Of a stretch of 64,000 nt of DNA, positions 36,412 to 46,390 are shown in pieces (positions within the stretch are counted from its first letter, which is position 1; each line of letters begins with the position of its first letter). Both the position numbers and the translations under genes were made by a program. The notes under the pieces are model-generated. The model was not told the DNA's origin, ran no database searches, and saw nothing but the letters and a program-made list of their open reading frames with translations. Source of the stretch: CAWBAT01 sp046331665 (GTDB lineage: Bacteria > Acidobacteriota > Terriglobia > Versatilivoradales > Versatilivoraceae); assembly GCA_046331665.1 (NCBI GenBank), contig JAXLQK010000026.1, positions 22,754 to 86,753 on the forward strand, given 5' to 3'.

Positions 36412-37256
36412 TCAAAACGGCCGGACAAAGTCCTTCCACCCCTCAAGCAATCCACGCTCGAGAAATTCCTGTTTGCAACGAGTAACGATGTCACTTTGCA
36501 TCTCGATTTCATACCGGTGATCAAAGACATAGGCCTTGATGCGAAGGGCCAAATAAGGGGTCTTGTTAAAATTGTCAATGAGCAATACCAGGATTGGCTT
36601 GGCCAGATGGGTATAGGGAGAAGTCAGGGCGGCTTGCTCTCCAATGCCGCGTGCGACTGTGGGATCGACGTTGGGCGGCAGAAAAACATCGGTCACGACC
36701 TGGCAATCAGGAACACCGGAGTTGGCGTTGAACGCCTTTTGAGTCAGGATGTCCGCATTCGGGATCGTAACTCGGGAGTCGTCACGGGTGGTGAGCTTCG
36801 TACTGCGCAGACCGATGTGATCGATCTCCCCATAGGCTTCTCCGATACGAACACGGTCGCCCAGCTGGTACGGCCGGTCGGCAAGGACCACGAGCCCGCC
36901 GATCAGGTTCTTAATGAGGTCTTGGGACCCCAGGCCTACAGCAAGGGCAATGGATCCCATAGCCGCAAGAAAGGCGTCCCGAGTGGAACAGATCAACCGC
37001 CAGGAGAAAGGCGGCAAACCAGAATCCGGATAATCGGCTCTGCAATCTTGACGAGAAATCGAGTTCGCGGACGCCAGTTACTGAGGCATTGAATAGCACC
37101 GCGATGTAACGCAGGATCAGCCAAACCAGAAAAAACATGAGCAGGATAGAATGATGCTCGGGAAGTTGACCCTGGTCCCAATTTGAAGAGGCAATTCTGG
37201 CTTGGCCCGAAAAACGGCATCGTCAAAGAAACTCCCCATCTGATTTGACCCATCAT
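36412..37256 (-). pseudogene. Disrupted small MscS-type channel
   Basis: The C-terminal part is open from about 37017 to 36412 and clearly MscS: FLAAMGSIALAVGLGSQDLIKNLIGG as the pore helix, RPYQLGDRVRIG, then IDHIGLRSTKL and NADILTQKAF. The N-terminal part lies in two other frames: MFFLVWLILRYIAVLFNASV (37138 down) and a start near MMGQIRWG (37256). The reading jumps frame around 36985-37010 and again near 37140-37230. About 280 residues would result, the size of E. coli MscS. It follows the disrupted ATPase by about ten bases. Confidence 0.82.
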
Positions 37257-37266
37257 GATGTACCTC

Positions 37267-40052
37267 TCAAAGCAAGGTTACCGGGCGAAGTGACTCTGCA
37301 GCAAAGCGGCTAGCCTCGGGCCGGGTCCGGCCTCCCGGAGACTGGGGATCTGCTTCCACAATCTCCATGGCATGGAGGCGATCCATTCGCAGGCGGACCT
37401 TGCTGGGTGGCTCGCAGAGAACACCAGACAGTTCTGCATCCGTCAGAGACCCATGCTGCATAGTTGCCATCAAGATAAAGTGATCCCCGTATCCAAGGCG
37501 CGTTGAAGTCGCGAGTAATTCGGGACCAGAGGGTGGCGCATTTCCACCACACCCCCCTCAACCTGATCAATACAACCCTGCCATAGTTCAAACGCCGATC
37601 TGAAGTTCCCGCCGGATTGTTCATAGAGAGCATCCATAAACATTTTTTTCCGGGTCTCGCTCCATTCCAAAAACCCTTCTTAATTTGCTGACTCTCGGGT
37701 CCTCTGGAGGAGGCGGAGAATATTTGAGCCGTAGCCCGGACAGATTATGTCTCTGCAAGATAGCGTTGGTCAGATCCTCTGACTTCACAGACATGGCATT
37801 GATGCGGTGGGAAAAGAACCGGCCGAGATCCACAGCGACATCGAGGTAACGGAAGGCATCATCATTCAGCGAGAAAACCCAGAGCGTGGAAGCACTCGTC
37901 GGTTGAATTTGATGCAGCAGATAACGGATCGCTTCAAACCCATTGACCTTCCTGAGGAACGCACGTTCAAATTCCTCGATGACGACCACCCTCCGCTCGC
38001 CATTCAGGACATCAATCAACTCGCTTTCCGCCGGGGCGGAAAGCATTTTCAAAAGAAACTGCTGGATGTCTTCAACAGCAGTGATGCGTTTTTCAGGTGT
38101 CCCCGGATAAAGCTCTGCTCCCGGAACACGCTGGTCGCCGCGCAATTCAAGAGACTGGTTTTTCCGCTGCCGCGGGTTCGACCAGCAGGATGGCGGCGAA
38201 GTGACCGGCTTCCCACTGGGCAAGCGCCCGTTCGAAACCTGCCAACTCCTCCTGACGACCGACTAGAAATCGAGCATCCTCAACCGGTGCCAAGCTAAAC
38301 GGCTTCCGGTAGATGAACGGCAGTTCCCGGCTCGTGAGCTTGACCTCCAACATCTGGGTCAGCGTGGGCCTCTCCATCGCAGGCTCTGCTTGAGGACGGG
38401 TAGGCAGGCGCCAGCCGTGCGCAAGAGGAACTTCATCCACGCCTTTCTCGATCCATCCCCCAAGATTGCGGCCCACTGTTTGAAAGACCACCAGGTCGAA
38501 AAGACGCTTCATCTCGGCAAAAGCGCGACGGTCGCGCAACTTCATGAGATAGCCCAACAACCCCAAGCGTTTAATTTCCAAATTGGAATTGGTGGCGTTG
38601 GCGATGGAAACAATGGCCTTCACGGCGAGTTGAGTCAACGATCGCTCAATCTCCAGGTCGATACCTGACGGGACGGAAAGCAGAGTCTGGAGCGTTTTCC
38701 GCTTCGCCTCGGCTAGAATCTCATCGCTCTGCGCCCCTGCTGACTGGGCGTTGTCGAGAGCATAGGCCATCACCTGTCTCGCATGTTCCATTGCGGGCGA
38801 TCGAAAGATTTAATTCGAGCACGACGCCGCGAACCGCTTCCTGATAGATCGGTTTACCCTTCAGCTCAATGGCAAGGAGATTCGTTTTCTGGGGATGGCT
38901 CACACGCCGACTGATTTGGACCGGCGCCAGTCGATATTGGGGTTTAGCGTCTCAACTCTTTCCGGGAGTAGTTGGCAAGGTGATGGCCAGCTTGCCTACC
39001 CATTGGCTGACGTGTTCCTCCACGGTGTAGAGGCGGAAACTCGGCTCGAGATAAGGCGTAAGGGGAGACCACGTGTCAAGCCATTGAGAAAAGGCTTCGG
39101 CCGATTGACGAATCTGTTCGTAATTGAAAATCGCACCGATTCTACACGACAGGCCGTTATCCGCAGTGCGGCGAAACTCAGGCGGGAGAGTCTTAAAAAT
39201 CAATTCCAGGACAGAATACACGGCACGCTGTTGTGACCAAAAAGCCGTATTCCGAGACCAAGAGAATCGAGAAAGTCTGGAAATCAGAAATACCGGAAGA
39301 AACCACGCAGCCTCCCCACCCATTGAAATGCAGCCTCTAATCGGCCTGGAAAAGCGTCCAGCCGATGGCGATATTGCTCCAGCACCCCTGTCAGCTGATG
39401 GACCAGAGTTTCGCTCTGTCTCTCCCAATCCTTCCATGCTTTGACCAGCAAATCCCATTCAACCGTCTGTCCTTCGTAGCCTCTTAACGATTGAGTGCGA
39501 TAGGCCAGCCAGGGATCACGCGTCATCAAACAAATTTGCGCAAGGAGGAGTTGCAACAATCCGTCCAATCCCTGCCTGGCCGAGACTCCTTCCACAAAAA
39601 ATCCGACGAATCCTTTGAACCGGCAAACCACGACGGAATCGCATCTTCCCCAACAGGGTCCTTCGCCACGAGGTTGGACGCGAGAAACTGGCGCCCTCGG
39701 CGAATTCCATGCCGGAGATCGGGAGGGATTCCGGAAGGTACCGGAGGAGATCCTTCATGGACGATTCATATTCCTCAGGGCAGAGAGCGCCCTGCGAATC
39801 GGCATGCGCTGCAGGTACTGTTCGACAGGTTTCTCGATCAGGAGATTAAGATTCTCCTGGGAATGCACGATCAGTTCTGGGATGGATCCACCCACCTCGG
39901 CATCTTGCCCTCGTTGTTCGAGGACGTCGCAGAGCATGCGGTGAATCTCAGTCACATCGTTGCATGCTCCAGCCAATTCCTGATAACGACGCTCCTGGCG
40001 GGCCTTGGCGGCTTCTTGAAACCTTTCCTTTGATGATCCAATCTTCTGACAT
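37267..40052 (-). pseudogene. Large P-loop ATPase gene with many frameshifts
   Basis: Fragments in shifting frames read as one protein of about 930 residues. A start near 40052 gives MSEDWIIKGK; then RFQEAAKARQERRYQELAGA, ALRPEEYESSMKDLLRYLPE, and long helical regions. The ATPase part has DARFLVGRQEELAGFERAL, a Walker A readable only after a frame change (GSGKTSLLN near 38160), and Walker B VVVIEEFE near 37985. Further breaks are a TGA at 38952-38954, a shift near 38800, one in an A7 run near 37645 and one in a G4 run near 37483. The family is not recognised; the domain resembles AAA/NACHT-like ATPases. Confidence 0.75.
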
Positions 40053-40158
40053 GGCCAAGTTTGAGTGAATCGATGGGATCGGTTGCCCCTCGCCTCGGGG
40101 GGCTCTTCTCCGACAAAAGGCAGGGCGGACGCAACAAAGCTGCCCGTTCAGCGCATTT

Positions 40159-40875
40159 CTACAGCCCAATAGGATCAGGTGCCCCGACTCTGCCCTCGGT
40201 GATCAGCTGGATCCAGTGGGGGAAGCGGCTTGTAACAAATTTTCGACGCCGCGGCGCGTCCTCGGGATGGCCAAAGACTGCCGTTCCCGCAACCAAGACT
40301 CTGGCTCCCGCCTGAACCACCTGGGGAGCAGTGTGAGATTCGATTCCCCCATCTACCTCCAACAGCTCGCAGGAGAGATTGCGTCGATCGAGCCACTCTC
40401 GGAGCCTGTTGATCTTGTGGAGCGTGGATTCAATGAAATGCTGTCCGCCAAAACCGGGGTTGACCGTCATGATTAAGATTAAATCCAGGTCTTCGAGAAT
40501 CTCCTCCAGCAGGAGAGCCGGAGTTGAAGGATTGATCGCCACTCCGGCTTTTTTGCCCAGATGCTTGATTTGTTGCACCGTGCGGTGGAGGTGGGGAGAA
40601 CTCTCCTGGTGAACAATCAAAGTATCGGAACCAGCTTCCACAAAGGCTTCCACATATTGTTCTGGATGAACAATCATCAAATGGGTTTCCAAGGGAAGGC
40701 GCGTCATCCTACGCATGGCTTGGATGACCGGCGTCCCAAAGCTAATATTGGGCACAAAGCAGCCGTCCATGACATCGAGATGAAAACGGTCGACGCCAAG
40801 CCCCTCGGCGGCTTTCACCTGTTCACCCAATCGCTGGAAGTCGGCAGCCAAGATGGAAGGAGCTATTTTGATCAA
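40159..40875 (-). CDS. rpe: Ribulose-phosphate 3-epimerase
   Basis: Interconverts ribulose 5-phosphate and xylulose 5-phosphate. The TTG at 40875 is preferred: AAGGA lies eight bases ahead and it yields LIKIAPSILAADFQRLGEQV, the family N-terminus, for 238 residues. The longer frame to an ATG at 40926 lacks a ribosome site. Family segments are FHLDVMDGCFVPNISFG, THLMIVHPE, LIMTVNPGFGGQ, LEVDGGIE and AGTAVFG, including metal-binding His and Asp. It follows zwf in a pentose-phosphate run. Confidence 0.95.
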   Translation of the reverse strand: MIKIAPSILAADFQRLGEQVKAAEGLGVDRFHLDVMDGCFVPNISFGTPVIQAMRRMTRLPLETHLMIVHPEQYVEAFVEAGSDTLIVHQESSPHLHRTVQQIKHLGKKAGVAINPSTPALLLEEILEDLDLILIMTVNPGFGGQHFIESTLHKINRLREWLDRRNLSCELLEVDGGIESHTAPQVVQAGARVLVAGTAVFGHPEDAPRRRKFVTSRFPHWIQLITEGRVGAPDPIGL

Positions 40876-40967
40876 TGGGCCCGTCCTTAAATCAAACGAT
40901 CCACGGGAGGCAGGAAGAGGAAGCATTTACAAATTTCGGATTTGCAGACAACAAGCCGATCTCACAT

Positions 40968-42518
40968 TTAGTCAATGATTCGCCATTGACGGCCCTCACG
41001 GTCCAAAAGCTCATCGGCTTCTTTGGGCCCCCACGTCCCCGAGTCATAGTTTGGAAAATTCCGTGGTGGCAAGGCTTTCCAGACATCTAGGATCGGTTGA
41101 ATGATTTTCCAGCCAGCCTCAACCATGTCGGCGCGCTGAAAGAGGGTGGCATCTCCTGACATACAATCATATAGAAGCCGTTCATAGCCCGTACTGGGGC
41201 GACTTCCAAAATAGTCCGTATATTTGAAGTTCATGTCAACGCCGCCCATGTGCATGATGGGCCCCGGGATTTTTGCCCCAAATCGCAACGAAATCCCCTC
41301 ATCCGGCTGGATGTGGATGACCAACCGGTTTGTGCGTAAGCGTTCCACTGGAGTATCTCGAAATAAAACAAACGGAGCCCGCCGGAATTGAATGGCGACT
41401 TCAGTGACCCGTTTTGGCAGTCGTTTTCCGGTTCGAATGTAAAACGGAACATCGGCCCAACGCCAGTTGTCAATTTGAAGCTTCAGCGCCACAAACGTAT
41501 CCGTACAAGAGCTGGGAGCAACGTTACGTTCTTCGCGATAAGCGGCGAGACTAGCGCCGTTATAGGTCCCGCCGCCATATTGTCCCCGCACGGTTTTGCT
41601 CAGGACGTCCTCGGGATTGAGCGGTTGGATTGCCCGCAAGATTTTAGCCTGTTCGTCCCGCACGGCATCGGCCTGAAAGGAAATGGGCGGCTCCATGGCT
41701 GTCAAAGTCATCAACTGAAACAAATGGTTGGGTACCATGTCTCGCAGCGCTCCGGAGGTCTCGTAGTAATTGCCGCGGGTCTCCACCCCAACCGTTTCGG
41801 CTGCAGTAATCTGGACATGGTCGATGTAGCGGCGATTCCAAATCGGCTCAAAAATTCCGTTGCCGAAACGAAAGACCAAAATGTTTTGGACCGTCTCTTT
41901 TCCCAGGTAATGATCGATCCGGTAAATCTGGCCTTCCGAAAGGCACTGTTTAATATCGTTGTTCAGAATTCGGGCGGATTCCAAATCGTGGCCGAACGGC
42001 TTCTCGATGATCACCCGGCGCCAATGACCATTCTCTTCTTGGGTCAATCCCACATTCCCTAGACTACGAACAATTCCCGAGAAATAGTCGGGGGCTGTGG
42101 CCAGGTAGTAGAAATAGTTCCGGGCTGTTCCGTGCGCCTGGTCGACGCTGGCTAAAATCTGCTGAATCTTGGGGAAGATTTCCGGACTGTCAAAGTTCCC
42201 CTGTACATAATAAAGCCGCTCTCTGAACCAAGCCCACAGTTGGCTATCCACGGTATCCGTGGCAAACTGCTGGATCTCCTGACTGATTTTTTCCCGAAAG
42301 CCTTCGGTATCCAGCGGCGCCCGGGCAACTCCGACCACGGCAAAATCCCGGGAAAGCAACTGTTCCTTTGCAAGGTTATATAGGGCAGGAATCAACTTTC
42401 TCTTGGTAAGGTCTCCGGCAGCCCCAAAAATGACCATGGCACACGGAGGTCCGGGGCGGCCGATCCGTTCGGTCGACGGAAGTGTCTTGGCAGAAATGCC
42501 ACCGGGTTGATTCTCCAT
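40968..42518 (-). CDS. zwf: Glucose-6-phosphate 1-dehydrogenase
   Basis: First step of the oxidative pentose-phosphate pathway, making NADPH and 6-phosphogluconolactone. From the ATG at 42518 (GGGAGAAAG upstream) it has 516 residues. Seen are VIFGAAGDLTKRKLIPALYNL at the cofactor fold, the active-site RIDHYLGKETVQN, EKPFGHD and FYIRTGKRLPKRV. Length is in the normal range of about 480-515. pgl and gnd are not adjacent; rpiB and rpe flank it. Confidence 0.97.
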   Translation of the reverse strand: MENQPGGISAKTLPSTERIGRPGPPCAMVIFGAAGDLTKRKLIPALYNLAKEQLLSRDFAVVGVARAPLDTEGFREKISQEIQQFATDTVDSQLWAWFRERLYYVQGNFDSPEIFPKIQQILASVDQAHGTARNYFYYLATAPDYFSGIVRSLGNVGLTQEENGHWRRVIIEKPFGHDLESARILNNDIKQCLSEGQIYRIDHYLGKETVQNILVFRFGNGIFEPIWNRRYIDHVQITAAETVGVETRGNYYETSGALRDMVPNHLFQLMTLTAMEPPISFQADAVRDEQAKILRAIQPLNPEDVLSKTVRGQYGGGTYNGASLAAYREERNVAPSSCTDTFVALKLQIDNWRWADVPFYIRTGKRLPKRVTEVAIQFRRAPFVLFRDTPVERLRTNRLVIHIQPDEGISLRFGAKIPGPIMHMGGVDMNFKYTDYFGSRPSTGYERLLYDCMSGDATLFQRADMVEAGWKIIQPILDVWKALPPRNFPNYDSGTWGPKEADELLDREGRQWRIID

Positions 42519-42552
42519 GATCTTTCTCCCCAAAAAACTGCGCTGGCCGGTA

Positions 42553-43005
42553 TTAGCGCAAATAGCGCGCTTCGATCGCCTTCAACTTGTCCAGACGCCG
42601 TTGGTGCCGGTCTTCTCCACTGAACCGGGCTCCCAGAAAGGCCTTGACGATCTCCAGAGCCAGGGCTGTTCCGATAATTCTCCCGCCTAAGACCAGCACA
42701 TTCATATCATCATGTTCAACCCCTTGATGGGCTGAATAGGTATCATGACACAACCCGGCACGGATGCCGGGAACTTTGTTGGCTGTCACCGATGCTCCTA
42801 CCCCACTGCCACACAGAATCAACCCCCGTTCGGATTTTCCTTCCTTTACTGCGAGGGCCACGGCTTCGGCATAATCAGGGTAATCCACGGGCGCGGTACT
42901 GTCAGTTCCCAGATCGACCACTTGATGGCCCCATTCGGCAAGCTGGTTTCGAATGATTTCCTTCAGCTCATAGCCCGCGTGATCTGCTCCAATGGAGATC
43001 CTCAT
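42553..43005 (-). CDS. rpiB: Ribose-5-phosphate isomerase B
   Basis: Interconverts ribose 5-phosphate and ribulose 5-phosphate. The 150 residues begin MRISIGADHAGYELK and contain DLGTDSTAPVDYPDYA, RGLILCGSGVGASVTANKVPGIRAGLC (catalytic Cys/anion loop in short form) and NVLVLGGRIIG, diagnostic for the RpiB/LacAB family. Its length fits RpiB. It heads the rpiB-zwf-rpe run, only 34 bases ahead of zwf. It may help make PRPP for the his, trp and pur pathways in this window. Confidence 0.95.
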   Translation of the reverse strand: MRISIGADHAGYELKEIIRNQLAEWGHQVVDLGTDSTAPVDYPDYAEAVALAVKEGKSERGLILCGSGVGASVTANKVPGIRAGLCHDTYSAHQGVEHDDMNVLVLGGRIIGTALALEIVKAFLGARFSGEDRHQRRLDKLKAIEARYLR

Positions 43006-43205
43006 TCCCTATTTCTCCTCTGCTCACAGAGAACAGAACTGTGTTGCAATCGCCCTTTTTCCGTCAACTAAGAGCTCATACACTACCATAGGATAGAGGA
43101 ATTTGGTATGTGGGTAGGTCTGCGCGGCTAGGCCCGTTTCATTGTTCTTCTGGTCGCACGTTCACTCTCTTGTGTTGCAGCAGGCAGTGTAGCCTCTTCC
43201 ATATA

Positions 43206-43235
43206 TTGTGTGAAACTCTTGCTTTCCTTTACAAT
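43206..43235 (+). promoter_or_regulatory. Candidate promoter for the patatin-type gene
   Basis: TTGTGT (43206-43211) and TACAAT (43230-43235) are 18 bases apart. It sits inside the 368-base divergent region between rpiB and the outer-membrane patatin gene, which otherwise shows no gene or RNA. The -35 box is weak and the start codon is about 135 bases downstream. Confidence 0.3.
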
Positions 43236-43373
43236 AGGAATTTGGGCGGTTCTTGAAGGGCAATGCCCCTTGCCCTGTCACGAATGGAGGATTCTCGTGA
43301 GCCGGAGTCGTGGAGCCATGCCAGGTCAAGTCGCTCTTAATGTGATTTCCGGATTAAGAAAGGATTTCTCGTC

Positions 43374-45566
43374 TTGAATCGAAATGTAGTTTTCCTGCTG
43401 AGTTTTTGGCTGGCCATACTTCCGAGCTTGATGGGGGCCGAGCCGACACAAACCCAACCTCCCAAACGTCCAAAGGTCGGAATTGCCCTGGCTGGAGGCA
43501 GTGCCCTGGGTCTTGCCCATATCGGAGTCATCAGATGGCTGGAAGAACACCACATTCCTCTCGATTATGTCGCCGGGACAAGCATGGGAGGTCTCGTTGG
43601 CGGGCTCTACGCTTCGGGATACGACTATCAGGAGATGTCTGAGTTTTTGAATCAAATCGATTGGGCAGAAGCGTTGCAGCTTTCAACACCTTTCGACGAT
43701 CTGACCTTTCGCCGCAAGGAAGACAAGGTCATGTTTCCGAACCAGCTTGAATTCGGGCTGCGGCATGGCCTCAGTCTTCCGCCCAGTCTTTCGTCCGGGA
43801 ATGGCGTAGGGCTGGTCATCAGTCGTTTTACGAGCCCCTATCCGGACATGAAAAGTTTCGACGATCTCCCGACATCATTCCGCTGTGTAGCCGTCGATTT
43901 GAAGTCCGGGAAACAAGTCATTTTCCAGAAAGGAGCCTTGTTTGACGCTCTGCGTTCGACGATGTCCCTTCCAGGAATTTTTTCTCCCTGGAAATTGGGA
44001 GACCAGGTTCTTGTCGATGGCGGCGTATTAAACAATCTTCCTGTAGACGTCGCCAAAGGAATGGGATCTGAAGTGGTTATTGCCGTTGCGCTTCGAAGCG
44101 CGGCAATCGAAGGGAAGCCTCCCAGCTCCATCCTGGGCATTGCGAACCGTTCCATCGATATTCAAATCGCAGGGAACCAACAACGCAATATGGGCATGGC
44201 AGATATTCTGCTGATGCCCGAATTAGACGGATTTGTCTCCATGGATTTTCATCGCGGCAAGGAGCTCGAGCAGCTCGGATATGAGGCTGCGGAAAAGAAA
44301 GCCCGGTTTTTGGAAACGTTGTCGGTCGGCGATGCCGAATGGGCGGCCTATCTTCAAGCGCGTCAAAGCCGCCGACGCAAGCCTGTGACAGATCCGGCTT
44401 TTATCACTGTTACGGCTGTTCCTCAATCCCAGGCGGCTCGTGCTGAAGAGAAAATCTCCAAGCTTGTGGGGAGTTCCTTCAGTCAAAAGGCATTGGAGGA
44501 TCAGTTAACGGTCATCACTGGATATGGGCGTTATGAATCTGGCGACTACCGGGATGCATCCGGGACCAAAGGTGAAGGGATTGGCGTCTATCTCAGACCG
44601 AAGGGGTACGGTCCTCCTTTCCTCAATCTAGGCTTCACGATCGACGGCTCAACCGGAGATGGTTTGCGCTTCGGTTTCGGAGGACGATTCACTTTCCTGG
44701 ACCTCGGCGGCCCCAAGTCAGAATGGCGCACGGACTTCAACATTGGAACACTTAACAACATCGCTACGGAATACTATTGGCGTCCCGGAGGTAGCCGTTT
44801 TTTCATCGCCCCGCGATTGTTCTACGACGACACTTCGTTTAGTTTTTACAAACAAGGGAATAACATTTTTTCATTCCGGCTGAAGGAACCTGGCTTGGGC
44901 GCCGATGTGGGGTATGCCGGAGGTCGATTCTCTGAATTGCGTTTTGGCTATCAATTGGCCCGCCAGTCCTTGACGACGGAACAGGGCCTCCCGATTGTGC
45001 CGGATCAGCAAGGAAACCAGAGCTTGCTGCGCATGCGTTTTACGTTCGACAACCAGGACAGGGCAGTCATTCCAACCCGTGGGATTCGCTCTATCACAGA
45101 GGGACAATGGGTGATGGCCTCCCCGTTTTCCAATAAAGCCTATCCCTTTTTCGCTTCCAATTTCAGCTGGGCCCAAACCTTGTCGCCCCGTTATCTATTC
45201 ATTACGTCCATCGATGGCGGGACCACAGGTTCCGGGCAGATCCCGATGCCTTTATTCTCCCTCGGTGGGACGCTCCGGCTAAAGGCTTTGTCCAGAAATC
45301 AATTGCTGGGAAGCAGTTACTACTATGGCAGCTTCAACCTGCTACGCTCATTTTCTGACAACCCCGTCGCTCTGTTCGGGAAACTTTATCTCGCTGGAAG
45401 TTATGAAATCGGAAATGCTTTTTTCGAGCACCAATCGGCAAACCCTTATCAAGACGGGACCATTGGGATCGTCGGCGAGACGTTTATTGGCGTCTTCTTC
45501 CTGGGGGGGAGCGTGGGTGAAAGCGGCGAACACAAGATCGTATTCCGCCTGGGGCGGCTGTTCTAG
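43374..45566 (+). CDS. Patatin-like phospholipase fused to an outer-membrane BamA-type barrel
   Basis: 730 residues starting at a TTG with AAGAAAGGA upstream. A signal peptide (VVFLLSFWLAILPSLMG) leads to a patatin domain (about 33-330): oxyanion loop GGSALGLAHIG, nucleophile S70 in GTSMGG and the second dyad residue D215 in VDGGVLNNLP. A POTRA-like linker (about 345-400) precedes a C-terminal beta-barrel of alternating hydrophobic strands ending in RLGRLF with the outer-membrane-type terminal Phe. The architecture matches PlpD/type Vd autotransporter-like proteins, so the lipase may be displayed or released outside the cell. Confidence 0.9.
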   Translation: MNRNVVFLLSFWLAILPSLMGAEPTQTQPPKRPKVGIALAGGSALGLAHIGVIRWLEEHHIPLDYVAGTSMGGLVGGLYASGYDYQEMSEFLNQIDWAEALQLSTPFDDLTFRRKEDKVMFPNQLEFGLRHGLSLPPSLSSGNGVGLVISRFTSPYPDMKSFDDLPTSFRCVAVDLKSGKQVIFQKGALFDALRSTMSLPGIFSPWKLGDQVLVDGGVLNNLPVDVAKGMGSEVVIAVALRSAAIEGKPPSSILGIANRSIDIQIAGNQQRNMGMADILLMPELDGFVSMDFHRGKELEQLGYEAAEKKARFLETLSVGDAEWAAYLQARQSRRRKPVTDPAFITVTAVPQSQAARAEEKISKLVGSSFSQKALEDQLTVITGYGRYESGDYRDASGTKGEGIGVYLRPKGYGPPFLNLGFTIDGSTGDGLRFGFGGRFTFLDLGGPKSEWRTDFNIGTLNNIATEYYWRPGGSRFFIAPRLFYDDTSFSFYKQGNNIFSFRLKEPGLGADVGYAGGRFSELRFGYQLARQSLTTEQGLPIVPDQQGNQSLLRMRFTFDNQDRAVIPTRGIRSITEGQWVMASPFSNKAYPFFASNFSWAQTLSPRYLFITSIDGGTTGSGQIPMPLFSLGGTLRLKALSRNQLLGSSYYYGSFNLLRSFSDNPVALFGKLYLAGSYEIGNAFFEHQSANPYQDGTIGIVGETFIGVFFLGGSVGESGEHKIVFRLGRLF

Positions 45567-45608
45567 TAAACGCTGTTCATTCCGAATTATTTGATAAGAG
45601 GCAAGGCA

Positions 45609-46232
45609 GTGATCCTGGAAACCATTCCAGTTGGGCCGCTCCAATGCAATTGCTACATCCTGGGTTGCGAACAAAGCCAAGAGGCCATTGTCATCGATCC
45701 AGGTGAAGATGCTGATTTGATACTGCCCATCCTGGAAAAGCATCAACTGAAGGTCAAATTCATCTTGACGACCCACGCCCATATCGATCATGTGGGTGAT
45801 CTGGAAACAGTCCGGGCAAAAACAGGGGCGGAGGCGTTACTTCATGAAAAAGACCTCATGCTCTACGATAACCTTCCCATCCAGGCCGCTTGGTTGGGAC
45901 TGGCCATCCCGCCAAAAGCTAAAATCAACAATTACGTTCACGAAGGAGATGCGCTGCAATTTGGCCGGCACCGGGGAGAAATCCTTTATACACCCGGTCA
46001 CACTCCAGGGAGTGTTTGCCTTTACCTTTCCGAACAGAGCGGAAGATTGTTTGCAGGCGACACTCTTTTCCGGCGCAGCATTGGTAGAACCGATCTCTGG
46101 GGCGGCTCCTACGAATCCATCATCCAATCCATCCACGATAAGCTATTCGCCCTCGACGACGAAACCGTGGTGTATCCCGGCCATGGTCCCATCACCACCA
46201 TCGGCGAGGAGAAACACAACCCCTTCTTCTAG
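45609..46232 (+). CDS. MBL-fold hydrolase, glyoxalase II-like
   Basis: 207 residues from a GTG at 45609, preferred because AGAGG lies seven bases upstream; the frame is open from a TTG at 45591. The zinc-binding set is present: THAHIDHVGD (HxHxDH), PGHTPGSVCLY, GDTLF and a final YPGHGP. The N-terminus ILETIPVGPLQCNCYILGC is typical of the short glyoxalase II-like group that lacks the substrate domain. The exact thioester or lactone substrate is unknown. It is 42 bases downstream of the patatin gene on the same strand. Confidence 0.9.
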   Translation: MILETIPVGPLQCNCYILGCEQSQEAIVIDPGEDADLILPILEKHQLKVKFILTTHAHIDHVGDLETVRAKTGAEALLHEKDLMLYDNLPIQAAWLGLAIPPKAKINNYVHEGDALQFGRHRGEILYTPGHTPGSVCLYLSEQSGRLFAGDTLFRRSIGRTDLWGGSYESIIQSIHDKLFALDDETVVYPGHGPITTIGEEKHNPFF

Positions 46233-46390
46233 ATTTCGTCCTCCACAAACAATCGTCTAGCTTCCATTGAGTGCAGGGTTTTGCTCGCCGGTGGCGCAAG
46301 CCGTGGACGCCCATCGACTCAAGCGTTAGATAAGCAATTTGGCGGGGGCCCCTGGGCCATTCCCGGTACCAGCCATGGTGGGTTGCCCTG

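Noticed and set aside
37640..37660. A7 run in the ATPase as a programmed frameshift site
   Set aside because: The same gene has many other breaks and a stop codon, so decay is the simpler explanation.
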